From contig NZ_WIQK01000001.1 of the NCBI RefSeq assembly GCF_015732155.1, positions 530,501 through 594,500 on the forward strand: a stretch of 64,000 nucleotides of DNA, read 5' to 3'. The notes under the pieces were generated by a model. The model was not told the origin of the DNA and searched no databases. It saw nothing but the letters and a program-made list of their open reading frames with translations. How positions within the stretch are numbered: position 1 is the first letter of the stretch; each line of letters opens with the position of its first letter. This stretch comes from Pectinatus sottacetonis (GTDB lineage Bacteria > Bacillota > Negativicutes > Selenomonadales > Selenomonadaceae). This document shows, piece by piece, positions 53,979 to 63,662 of the stretch. Position numbers and translations under genes: made by a program.

Positions 53979-54440
53979 ATTTTATCCCTTTTCCTCCTTA
54001 ATATTATATCCCTGTTATCCCGGGATTACTCTTTTCTAATGACCTATTAATATGGTTTTCAACAAGCTTTTCATATTACCTTGTTAAGTCTAATTTGTCC
54101 ATACCTATACTATATATTAATACAGCAATAATAACAGATACCATTCCATTAACTATTATTATTTATAAATATAGTATATCTCCCTGTTTATAATAAATAT
54201 ATATTTTATAAATAATGTTAGATAATATGAATCTATACTATATAGGAGAAGTTTATTATTATTATAAAGCATTATATGCTTTATAGCAATAAATACAGCA
54301 TACATAAATAAACATTTTTATTTTCGTATGAATGTAATATTATTTCGTATGGCGAGTTACCATAGTAACTTTAGGAAATAATAAAAGCCGCAGAAAACAA
54401 ACTCTCTGCAGCCTTTTATCAAACCATGTATCTCACTAAA
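53979..54440. promoter_or_regulatory. Spacer before glpA with direct repeats and a small dyad
   Basis: No reading frame is credible in this 462-bp AT-rich gap. TTTCGTATG occurs twice in direct order (54322-54330 and 54343-54351), 21 bases apart, i.e. two helical turns, a spacing suited to a regulator binding one face. Just beside it AGTTAC-CATA-GTAACT (54355-54370) forms a dyad. Together they may be the control region of glpABC, though they lie ~350 bases from glpA. I could not choose a promoter. Confidence 0.4.
54381..54419 (-). terminator. Terminator of glpK
   Basis: On the minus strand ATAAAAGGCTGCAGA pairs with TCTGCGGCTTTTAT (54419-54381), one bulge and one wobble, followed by T-rich sequence. 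It ends the glpK transcript before glpABC. Confidence 0.72.
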
Positions 54441-55964
<1,524 letters not shown>

Positions 55965-56080
55965 TTATTTGATAAAATAACTTACTCCACCTTTTATTAT
56001 CATTAAATAAATATAATTGATATTATAACAAAAATAATAATTATTATTTTCAATATGATAAAAATAAATAATTTAAAATC

Positions 56081-56806
56081 TTAAATAATTCCAATCATTT
56101 TTGCAAATAAATAGGCAGCAAAACCTCCGGCTAGTGGCCCCAATATCGGTACCCAACTATATGCCCAATCCGAATTACCCTTACCTGCTATAGGTAAAAT
56201 TGCATGTGCTATACGCGGTCCAAGATCACGGGCAGGGTTTATTGCGTATCCTGTTGGTCCTCCTAAGCTCAAGCCCAGTGCCCAAATTAACACTCCAACA
56301 AGATAGGGTCCTACACCAGCGGGAAATTTACCATTATTAGCATGAAACATCGCAAAAATCATTACAATAAGCATGAATGTACCAATAAATTCACATAAAA
56401 AATTCTTTCCATAGCTTCTTATTGCTGGTATAGTCGAGAAAACTCCCAATTTTGTTGCCTTATCTTCTGTAGTTTCCCAATGGGGCAGATAAGAAAGATA
56501 TACTACGATTGCCCCTACTATTCCACCAAATATCTGTGCTCCCATAGTTGCTACAGCCTGTCCAGGAGAATAAACACCGTTTAATGCTTTTGCCAGAGTA
56601 ACTGCCGGATTCAAATCTCCCTGCGGTGCTCCTAATGATGTTGCTGTAAAAACTCCCAACATAACAGCAAATCCCCATCCGGCAGTTATTACAATCCAAC
56701 CACTGTTTTCACCTTTTGAGCCTTTTAAGCACACATTGGCAACAACACCACACCCAAAAATTATAAGCACAGCAGTTCCTAAAAATTCTCCAAATAAATT
56801 ATCCAT
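56081..56806 (-). CDS. glpF: Glycerol facilitator (aquaglyceroporin)
   Basis: The 241-residue MIP-family protein has both half-helix motifs, GDLNPAVTLAKAL and YAINPARDLGPRI; the NPA and NPARD forms and the following Asp are those of glycerol channels rather than water channels. Six membrane segments are visible. I start at MDNLFGEFLG (56806), behind GGAGGAATTTATA; the frame from 56824 is weaker. It lets glycerol enter by diffusion, and GlpK traps it. A long dyad lies 100 bases upstream (56910-56946). Confidence 0.96.
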   Translation of the reverse strand: MDNLFGEFLGTAVLIIFGCGVVANVCLKGSKGENSGWIVITAGWGFAVMLGVFTATSLGAPQGDLNPAVTLAKALNGVYSPGQAVATMGAQIFGGIVGAIVVYLSYLPHWETTEDKATKLGVFSTIPAIRSYGKNFLCEFIGTFMLIVMIFAMFHANNGKFPAGVGPYLVGVLIWALGLSLGGPTGYAINPARDLGPRIAHAILPIAGKGNSDWAYSWVPILGPLAGGFAAYLFAKMIGII

Positions 56807-56909
56807 TATAAATTCCTCCTCCATATGAAATTATCCCCGTGTAATATAGTCTTTATTAATAATAATATCCCTCCTTTTATTTATATTACACTTTGGTATG
56901 TATCAGTAT

Positions 56910-56946
56910 AAAATTAATATTATATATATCATATAATATTAATTTT
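56910..56946 (-). promoter_or_regulatory. Perfect 16-bp dyad upstream of glpF
   Basis: AAAATTAATATTATAT (56910-56925) is inverted perfectly at 56931-56946 with five bases between. It lies about 100 bases before the glpF start and after the terminator of the upstream gene, hence in the likely promoter region. The pure AT content makes a chance dyad less improbable than elsewhere. Confidence 0.4.
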
Positions 56947-56988
56947 TATTATTTTTCAGAATAATCAGTTTAACATTACATAACAGAT

Positions 56989-57029
56989 AAAAAAAGCAGA
57001 TATTACACTGCCGTTTCTCTGCTTTTTTT
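56989..57029. terminator. Terminator overlapping the end of the second dhaM
   Basis: AAAAAAAGCAGA (56989-57000) pairs perfectly with TCTGCTTTTTTT (57018-57029). The stop codon of the second dhaM (57003-57005) lies in the loop, so the gene's last codons are part of the terminator. Confidence 0.82.
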
Positions 57030-57389
57030 AATTACAGCCATAATTTCATCTAAATCCGCATTTTTTAAAAATTTAGCAACAGCTAATGCTCCTTCTAAAA
57101 TAGGAGCATTAGCAATTTTTATTTTCTCCTGCAGTTTCATATCCATGAATTCAATTGCCATAGATGCACTCATAACAGAACTACCTAAATCAGCAAAAAC
57201 TATTACCCCATCCGGTTGGGCAACTTTTTCAATTGCCTTCCTAATTGCTACAACATTTGTCCCTAATGTTCCATCAATTGCACCACCAACTGCCTCAATT
57301 AACTCACAGTTGCCAACCTTATTTATCAGTAAATCTCTAATTCCATCAGCAATTTTTTTGCTGTGCGAAACAATAACTAAACCGACCAT
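57003..57389 (-). CDS. Second DhaM-like phosphotransfer protein
   Basis: The 128-residue protein is again a mannose-type EIIA domain: VGLVIVSHSKKIADGI with the phospho-His, AVGGAIDGTLGTN, GVIVFADLGSSVMSASMA and IANAPILEGALAVA. It differs clearly from DhaM at 46227-46622. It lies 21 bases behind the YitT-type gene rather than with a DhaK/DhaL pair, so it may serve as a spare phosphate donor for DhaKL or in a regulatory role. I start at MVGLVIV (57389) instead of 57404, since family members begin there. Confidence 0.88.
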   Translation of the reverse strand: MVGLVIVSHSKKIADGIRDLLINKVGNCELIEAVGGAIDGTLGTNVVAIRKAIEKVAQPDGVIVFADLGSSVMSASMAIEFMDMKLQEKIKIANAPILEGALAVAKFLKNADLDEIMAVIKKSRETAV

Positions 57390-57410
57390 AATTATCCTCG
57401 CCATAAAAAC

Positions 57411-58295
57411 TTATTTTTTAAATCGTCCACCAATTATATCATTAACCTGATAAATTGTAACAAACGCCTGATCATCAACATTAAGAACCGTCGTTTTTAA
57501 TTTATCTATTTCTAATCGTGTCACTACACAGTACAAAATTTTCTTAGGATCTCCCGAATAGCCGCCCTCTCCGTGCAGCAGCGTAACACCACGCCCTAAT
57601 TCATTGACCAGCTTATCAGATACATCGTTATAACAGGATGTCACTATCATAACAGCATATGATTCTTCCAGTCCCTGTATTACAGCATCAATAGTTTTAG
57701 CTATAACAAAGTACGCTACTAGTGAATACATCGCGTTATCCCAACCAAATATCAACCCAGCACTGCTTAGTATAAACAGGTTAATAAACATTACTATTTC
57801 ACCAACGGAAAAAACAGTTTTTTTATCAAGAATAATTGCTACCATCTCTGTTCCATCAAGTGAACCACCGTTCCTGATTATTATGCCTACACCAAAACCG
57901 GTAATAATACCACCAAACACTGCAGCCAAAAATGGTGTACCCGTTATTTCTCGAACCGGCACAAATACGGCTGTCCATATTGACAAGGATATTATAGAGA
58001 ATACACTGGCAGCTACAAAAGCCTTACCAATACTACGATATCCCAAATATAAAAATGGTATATTAAGTCCTATTAAAAAAACACCCAATGGTACTTTTAC
58101 TAAATAACTTCCCATTATTGACAGTCCCACTACACCTCCGTCAATAATATTATTGGGAACTAAAAATAATTCCAAACCTGCCGCTGTTATTATTGTGCCA
58201 ATAAACAATAGCAAGTATTTTCGTAAATATCCTAGATATCGATACCCAGAAACTGTTTTTTTATTGTTTAAACCATCTATTTCTGAATTCTCCAA
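57411..58295 (-). CDS. YitT family membrane protein (DUF161/DUF2179)
   Basis: The 294-residue protein has five or six membrane segments in the first ~210 residues (LLLFIGTIITAAGLELFLVP, GGVVGLSIMGSYLV, GGIITGFGVGIIIRNGGSLDGTE) and a C-terminal soluble DUF2179 domain (GRGVTLLHGEGGYSGDPKKILYC, VDDQAFVTIYQVNDIIGG). The family is common in Firmicutes; function is unproven. It is cotranscribed with the second dhaM. A promoter candidate lies at 58313-58341. Confidence 0.9.
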   Translation of the reverse strand: MENSEIDGLNNKKTVSGYRYLGYLRKYLLLFIGTIITAAGLELFLVPNNIIDGGVVGLSIMGSYLVKVPLGVFLIGLNIPFLYLGYRSIGKAFVAASVFSIISLSIWTAVFVPVREITGTPFLAAVFGGIITGFGVGIIIRNGGSLDGTEMVAIILDKKTVFSVGEIVMFINLFILSSAGLIFGWDNAMYSLVAYFVIAKTIDAVIQGLEESYAVMIVTSCYNDVSDKLVNELGRGVTLLHGEGGYSGDPKKILYCVVTRLEIDKLKTTVLNVDDQAFVTIYQVNDIIGGRFKK

Positions 58296-58312
58296 ATAAA
58301 TAACTAACCTCG

Positions 58313-58341
58313 TTTTTATCCTGCCTCATTGTGTAAGACAA
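58313..58341 (-). promoter_or_regulatory. Probable promoter of the yitT-type gene
   Basis: On the minus strand TTGTCT (58341-58336) and TAAAAA (58318-58313) are 17 bases apart, just ahead of the start at 58295. The rest of the 312-bp gap up to 58607 is very AT-rich and I see no gene or clear structure in it. Confidence 0.45.
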
Positions 58342-58607
58342 ATTATAAATGAAATTTTTAATTTATGCAAATAAAAAATTTTTATATAAAAATTTTTTTA
58401 TTATAATTGCAATATATTATTGATTAATCATATTAAATTAAAGAAACTAAACAAGTAAACTATATTTTTTCCGTAAGCATTACTGTTTTCAAATGCATTT
58501 TTTATACTGCCAAACTCATTTTTAATATAATAATTCTTATAAAAATAAACTATTTTGTTTATATTATGTACAAGCACATAAACTTTTGTTGCTACCTATT
58601 AATGTCT

Positions 58608-59291
58608 TTAATTGCTTAATGTGCTAATACTATTTGCTATAATGTCCAATAACTGATTTTTAAAAAATCCCCATACATTTTTATTTTCAACATATTCTTC
58701 ATGTACTTTTTTTTGCAATGAATCAGTTTTTCCTCTCATTGTATTTAATTGCTCTGTTCTCTTGTTTATTCCTTCTATCAAATTTTGAATTTGCGCAAGT
58801 CTTGTGTTAAATTGTGCTTTTTCTGCATTTCTCTTGTCTACTTCTTTTTGCTTTTGTCCTGTAAATGTGTCCCAAACATTTTCCAACCACGATACTTTCT
58901 CCGTTAGTAATTTTTCCTGACTTTTTAAATGATCTTTTTCTTCTTCCAACTGCTGCTTCTGACTTTCTAAGTCTTTTTGTTCATTGCTTATTTGTATTTG
59001 CTCTTGCTTTAATTTTTGTTGCTCTGATATATTACTGTTCTGAACCTGCTGCATTTTATTATTATAATATGATGACAACATGAATCCACCTGATAAAGCA
59101 CCTACAAAAACTATAATAAAAAAACTTATTAATAAATATTTCTTATACTTTCTATTTTTTTCTACTTTTTTCTTATTACCGCCTGTATCTTGTATTTCAA
59201 TATCTTTTCTGGTATCTATTATTATTTCTTTTGGTTTTACAGGTTGCATTTCATGCGTTATATTTAATTTAGAATCGTTTTCTCCTGACAT
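58608..59291 (-). CDS. Unknown single-pass membrane protein with a coiled coil
   Basis: The 227-residue protein has a charged cytoplasmic N-terminus (~50 residues), one membrane helix (YLLISFFIIVFVGALSGGFML) and then a long Gln/Glu/Lys-rich coiled coil (about residues 80-200) outside the membrane, ending in a short amphipathic tail (VWGFFKNQLLDIIANSI). I recognise no family. It lies three bases after the DUF3783 gene and is probably cotranscribed. A structural or scaffolding role at the cell envelope is possible but unproven. Confidence 0.65.
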   Translation of the reverse strand: MSGENDSKLNITHEMQPVKPKEIIIDTRKDIEIQDTGGNKKKVEKNRKYKKYLLISFFIIVFVGALSGGFMLSSYYNNKMQQVQNSNISEQQKLKQEQIQISNEQKDLESQKQQLEEEKDHLKSQEKLLTEKVSWLENVWDTFTGQKQKEVDKRNAEKAQFNTRLAQIQNLIEGINKRTEQLNTMRGKTDSLQKKVHEEYVENKNVWGFFKNQLLDIIANSISTLSN

Positions 59292-59294
59292 TTG

Positions 59295-59696
59295 TTACTC
59301 ATTTCTTTTCTTATCCAGAAAAAAACCATGTTCTTTCTGCATAGAAAGACATAGTCTTTGTAATGACCAAAATCGGTTTAAGGGAGTCACTACAGCCTTA
59401 TAGGCTATATTTATATTTGCTTGCCTCATCTTTTGCAAAACTTCATCTAAACGCTTATTTTTGATATTATAAAAAACTATTACTTTTTGACAAAAATAAA
59501 AATTTGCATTATTAGTTTTTTCAACTCGGGAAAAGCCTGTAATTCCCAACAAAAATCCGACCTTTTGGCAAAAAGCATCTGGGCTCAGCACAATTGTTTT
59601 TATATGCAGTGATTGGAAAAAATCACATGCTTTTTCTTCATCAGAAACCTCATTAAAATTATATATTAATACTTTTTCCTGCCTTTTTATCTTCAT
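59295..59696 (-). CDS. DUF3783-like protein
   Basis: The 133-residue protein reads EKVLIYNFNEVSDEEKACDFF, then VGFLLGITGF, KVIVFYNIKNKRLDEVLQKM and AYKAVVTPLNRFWSLQRLC near the end; the order (F/YNF start, gyLlG, lD-lL, K-A-v-T-x-N-x-x-W) fits DUF3783. The function of this family is unknown. It is followed by the coiled-coil membrane protein three bases later. Confidence 0.65.
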   Translation of the reverse strand: MKIKRQEKVLIYNFNEVSDEEKACDFFQSLHIKTIVLSPDAFCQKVGFLLGITGFSRVEKTNNANFYFCQKVIVFYNIKNKRLDEVLQKMRQANINIAYKAVVTPLNRFWSLQRLCLSMQKEHGFFLDKKRNE

Positions 59697-59781
59697 GAAT
59701 ATTTTACACCTCTACTCCTATTATTATAAGTGATGCCCTATAATATCTCAATAGAAGCACTAAGATATTATTACAAAAACA

Positions 59782-59909
59782 AGAGACTGCCCACAAGAAA
59801 TTCATTTTATATCATCAACAGCCTAACTTCTATAGGAAATTGTTCCTTATAAAAACAGACAAGGGAAATGGCATATCATGAATAAAATGGCTATGTGCGG
59901 ACAGTCTCT
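59782..59909. repeat. Intergenic inverted-repeat element, copy C (128 bp)
   Basis: AGAGACTGCCCACA (from 59782) faces the complement of TGTGCGGACAGTCTCT (to 59909). Reading inward, both arms reach a CATTTTAT stretch and then TCAT, as in copies A and B. It lies between two minus-strand genes, immediately after the end of the DUF2939-like gene, where it may also form its transcript end. Confidence 0.6.
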
Positions 59910-59914
59910 GCTAT

Positions 59915-60967
59915 TCATTGTGTTAAATTTCTTTTTATAATATTTGTTAAGTTCCTCTCATTATCCTCTAAAATTTTTGCCTTTTTTAAATTATCATTAG
60001 CTGCATGCAGACTGTTGATATTTTTATCATCAAGCCATTTTGCATAATTTTGATAATAGGCAATATACGCATCACACACACGCAGACGCAATTTTTGCAG
60101 CGTTACTGCTGACTGAGGTGCATTTATAGCTGACAATGCCGTCTTGAGCATTTGCCAGTGAGGAATCATATTTGTATTTATGATTACCTTTAGCTTATTT
60201 CTCACTTCGTCACTGCCGATATTTCCCGACCTTATTATAGACTGAATTTGATCTTGAATACTTATAAAGGTTTCCCTATGCTGATTCATCAATGAATCTG
60301 TTTTATTTACATATAAGTACATATATTGTCGTCTATCCTGATTCAACATGACAAAAAAATCAGAAAAGTTAGCTATACGGACTATTTTCCAATGTCCATC
60401 TAACTGTCTAAGCAATATTATTTTAAAAGGAAAAGCTTTTTTTAATTCATTCTGCACCACATTTATTTGAAAAACAGCCTTGCCTGCCTTTTTGTCTACA
60501 CTAATCATTTTATAATCCTTGACCGTGAGATTATTTAATCCTAAATTTTCCAGCAAAGCATTATACTGAGTAATTGATTCATTTTGCTGTTTAGCATTGT
60601 TCTGCCATTTGCCATTTTTAACGTAAAAGTCTAAAGCATCACTTAATTCTTTGGTAAAAGCTTCCTTAAATATACCAGAATATTCCTGCATAGTAGCTGG
60701 CATTCCATTTGGTGTTTCCTGATTAGAATTAATTAAATTATTGACCACATCACTTGAAAGCTGGTCAATCAAAGCTTTTTTATCTACATATTCTGCAAAC
60801 TTTTCCTCATTATGATTTTTTATTGCTTTTTCTGTCATCTGCAATGTATATTCAGGAGTTTTTACATAATAACCAAAATACCAATATAAGGTACCACACC
60901 CCATTAATAATAAAATAATACCTGTAATAAAAATTTTTATTTTTAAGTTTTTAGAAATCATTTTCAT
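59915..60967 (-). CDS. DUF2939-like membrane-anchored protein
   Basis: The 350-residue protein has one N-terminal membrane segment (IFITGIILLLMGCGTLYWYF), then TPEYTLQMTEKAIKNHNEEK and FAEYVDKKALIDQLSSDVV, the pattern of DUF2939, in which a Y-x-L-x-x-x-x-x-A-I stretch is followed by YVD. A later part (200-350) is helical. LLMGC looks like a lipobox, but the residues after Cys are hydrophobic, so a plain membrane anchor is more likely. Function is unknown. It lies upstream of and reads away from the AmmeMemoRadiSam genes. Confidence 0.65.
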   Translation of the reverse strand: MKMISKNLKIKIFITGIILLLMGCGTLYWYFGYYVKTPEYTLQMTEKAIKNHNEEKFAEYVDKKALIDQLSSDVVNNLINSNQETPNGMPATMQEYSGIFKEAFTKELSDALDFYVKNGKWQNNAKQQNESITQYNALLENLGLNNLTVKDYKMISVDKKAGKAVFQINVVQNELKKAFPFKIILLRQLDGHWKIVRIANFSDFFVMLNQDRRQYMYLYVNKTDSLMNQHRETFISIQDQIQSIIRSGNIGSDEVRNKLKVIINTNMIPHWQMLKTALSAINAPQSAVTLQKLRLRVCDAYIAYYQNYAKWLDDKNINSLHAANDNLKKAKILEDNERNLTNIIKRNLTQ

Positions 60968-61212
60968 TTCAACACCTTCTTCCCTTGCACCAATTTAACT
61001 CATATTATGACATCATGTTAGTTTTTACGCAATACCTGAACAATAAATTTTATGTCACTAAAAATTATTATACATCTATAAAAATAATAGATTTGATAGT
61101 ATAATTTAAGTAAACTCTTATAAGTATATTATTTTGTATTAATATATCTAAATTATTTTTACTTTATCTTATCATATGGACCAAATATCCTGTTAGTAAT
61201 GGAGGTTTTTAT

Positions 61213-62559
61213 ATGAACTATTTTCTTGGGGGAGCTCTTATGCCACATCCTCCCATAATGCTGCCGGAAATTGGCAAAAATGAATTAAATAAAATTACTA
61301 CTACTGTAACAGCTGTTAAAAATATAGCAAATGAAATATCCGCTCAAAAACCAGATACCCTTGTTATCATTTCTCCCCATGCTCCTGTTTTCTCAGATTG
61401 TGTTGGTATAAGTGCGGCAGAAAAATTAACGGGAACTATGGCTGAGTTCGGCTATCCTGAGCTATCTTTAACTTATAAAATAGATATTGAGCTTGTCGAA
61501 AAAATTGCTTTATTGTGTGAAGAAAATAACTTACCCTTAAAAATTATCACTAAATCATTCTGCCAAAAAAATAATATTTCTTTCAATATAGATAAAGGAG
61601 CTTTTGTTCCTTTATATTATCTTTATAAAGCAGGATTTAATGGGAAAATTGTCCATCTATCAATGGGCTTTATTCCTTATAAAAAGATGTTCTCCTTTGG
61701 CACTATTATCTATAATGCGATACAAGCCACTGGAAGGAAGACTTTTGTTCTAGCTTCCGGAGATTTATCACATCGTTTGACAAAGTATTCCCCCAATGGT
61801 TATTCGGCAGAAGGCCAAGTATTCGATGAAAAAGTAATGCAGGCATTATGCAGTATGAATCCTTCTCCTTTATTTAAAATGAAACAAAGCTTTATCGATG
61901 CTGCCGGTGAATGTGGACTGCGTCCTATATTTTTTCTTTTTGGTGCCTTATATAACAGTGAATCTACTCCTCAGTATTTATCACATAAAGGTCCATTCGG
62001 TGTGGGCTACGGAACAGCTTTATTTTTGCATAAAGCCAATAAAAAAATCCTGCATAGCCGGGAAAGCGCCTTGGCAAAAAAGTCCCTTACCCACTATTTA
62101 AATACTGGCAAAATTCTTTCCATTCCCAATAACCTGACTGAAACTTTTACCAGAAAAGCCGGTGTATTTGTTTCTTTAAAAAAGTGGGGGCAACTGCGTG
62201 GCTGTATTGGCACAATCACGCCTGTATATAAAAACATTGCTGCAGAAATAATCCACAATGCCGTTGCCGCAGGAACTGCAGATCCTCGTTTTCCTCCAAT
62301 GAATTCAGATGAATTAGCTGATATAACTATCTCTGTAGATATATTAAGCACCCCCGAAATAACTACCAGGAATAATCTAAATCCCCAGAAATACGGTATA
62401 ATAACCGCTATGGCTGATGGACGAAAAGGTCTTCTGCTGCCCATGCTTGATGGAATTGAATCAGTTGATACTCAAATATCAATAGCCATGGAAAAAGGTA
62501 ATATTGCACGATGGGAAAAACCTGTTTTATATAGGTTTACAGTAACTCGTTATTATTAA
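61213..62559 (+). CDS. amrA: AmmeMemoRadiSam fusion protein: LigB/Memo-like domain plus AMMECR1
   Basis: The 448-residue protein is a natural fusion. Residues 1-265 are a class III extradiol dioxygenase (LigB/Memo-like) domain: GGALMPHPPIMLPEIG, VIISPHAPVFSD, DKGAFVPLYYL and LASGDLSHRLTKYSPNG with the His of the metal site. Residues 280-448 are AMMECR1: GVFVSLKKWGQLRGCIGTI, AAAGTADPRFPPM (as AVAAGTADPRFPP) and ISVDILSTPE. The set AMMECR1, Memo and radical SAM is a conserved three-part system with a proposed but unproven chemistry. The third gene follows 17 bases later. Confidence 0.93.
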   Translation: MNYFLGGALMPHPPIMLPEIGKNELNKITTTVTAVKNIANEISAQKPDTLVIISPHAPVFSDCVGISAAEKLTGTMAEFGYPELSLTYKIDIELVEKIALLCEENNLPLKIITKSFCQKNNISFNIDKGAFVPLYYLYKAGFNGKIVHLSMGFIPYKKMFSFGTIIYNAIQATGRKTFVLASGDLSHRLTKYSPNGYSAEGQVFDEKVMQALCSMNPSPLFKMKQSFIDAAGECGLRPIFFLFGALYNSESTPQYLSHKGPFGVGYGTALFLHKANKKILHSRESALAKKSLTHYLNTGKILSIPNNLTETFTRKAGVFVSLKKWGQLRGCIGTITPVYKNIAAEIIHNAVAAGTADPRFPPMNSDELADITISVDILSTPEITTRNNLNPQKYGIITAMADGRKGLLLPMLDGIESVDTQISIAMEKGNIARWEKPVLYRFTVTRYY

Positions 62560-62576
62560 ACTATTGAGGTATAAAA

Positions 62577-63092
62577 ATGCATGAAGCTTTATATTATCAC
62601 CACGAAAAAAATTCTATTATTTGTGATTTATGTCCACACAATTGCAAAATCAATCCTGGAGATACTGGACTTTGCCATGTACGTTTAAATAAACAACATA
62701 AATTATATAGCCTTAATTACGGCATGTGTTCCACCTTATCCATTGATCCCATAGAAAAAAAACCATTATATAAATTTTTTCCCCAGCACAACATATTATC
62801 AATAGGCAGCTGGGGATGTAACTTAAAATGTAAATTTTGCCAAAACTATGAAATATCACAGAAATCCCCTTCAGTAAAATATATATCCTCTGATACTATT
62901 ACCAAAATTGCCCTTGCCAGCGGTGATAATAACCTTGGTCTTGCCTTTACCTACTCTGAACCTCTCGTTTGCTATGAATATGTTTATGATACCGCTGTTA
63001 TGGTTCATAATACCAAATTAAAAACAGTCTTAGTAACTAACGGTTTTCTTAACAGTATTCCTTTTAAAAATCTTATAAAACTTTTTGATTAA
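62577..63092 (+). CDS. amrS: AmmeMemoRadiSam radical SAM enzyme, 5' exon interrupted by an IStron
   Basis: The visible 171 residues have an N-terminal Cys pair region (CDLCPHNCKINPGDTGLC), then GYGMCSTL-like NYGMCSTLSIDPIEKKPLY, and the radical SAM site GCNLKCKFCQNYEIS (CxxxCxxC). The frame is AmmeMemoRadiSam radical SAM (PflA-like). Full-length members have about 330 residues; here the frame stops at the first codon of an inserted element, right after LIKLFD, where homologues continue into the conserved NIDLK region. The insertion is in the same direction, so splicing could restore the message. The rest of the gene lies beyond the window. Confidence 0.92.
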   Translation: MHEALYYHHEKNSIICDLCPHNCKINPGDTGLCHVRLNKQHKLYSLNYGMCSTLSIDPIEKKPLYKFFPQHNILSIGSWGCNLKCKFCQNYEISQKSPSVKYISSDTITKIALASGDNNLGLAFTYSEPLVCYEYVYDTAVMVHNTKLKTVLVTNGFLNSIPFKNLIKLFD

Positions 63093-63662
63093 ATGGGAGC
63101 CGCACACTCGTGACTTCAGTCAGAGTTAGGCGACCAAACTAGTCAGTATGTATAGAATATGCATATAGAGATTGGCAAAGACCAATCCAATACTGCCTGA
63201 AATGCTGGAAACTCCTAAAGACAGCATAGCCACAACGCTAAGATGAAACAAGCTCAAACGTGACGGCGACGAAAGTAAAAAAAATATGCTGTATGGTGCA
63301 AGGTTAAACCCTAAACACTAAGAAAATGGACAATCAGCAGGAAAGCTCCGAACAGGAGAATCCCCAACGACTATTCCTCTTGAGGGAAGTACAGCCAAGC
63401 GGCTGGAAGTGGGCAGACCTTAACGGATAATGCCGAAGGACAAGATATAGTCTGTGCTTTATGGAAACATAAAGGAGTTCATAAGAGAACCGCATAGGAA
63501 GCAGCGAGCCCGTGTGAACGACACCTCCCCCATACGACTAAAAAAGAACTTACGACTCTTATATAGAGTTACTGCAAAGAACTTGCTTTTCTAAAGCCTG
63601 CATGTTAAGTTTAAAATAATCAGGCAATAATCTTGTAAAGATAAAAAGAAAAGTGAGCAATC
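63090..63662 (+). ncRNA. Group I intron RNA core of the IStron
   Basis: Conserved pieces of group I introns are visible: the S element AAGATATAGTCTG (63442-63454), whose GTCTG (63450-63454) pairs with CAGAC (63414-63418) of R to form P7, the guanosine-binding helix; and a P-like stretch AAATGCTGGAAACTCCTAAAG split as AAATGCTGG and AAACTCC at 63200-63216. The region is compact, has many GC helices and no reading frame, in strong contrast with its AT-rich host. The exact splice sites were not derived; the 3' splice site is outside the window. Confidence 0.85.
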
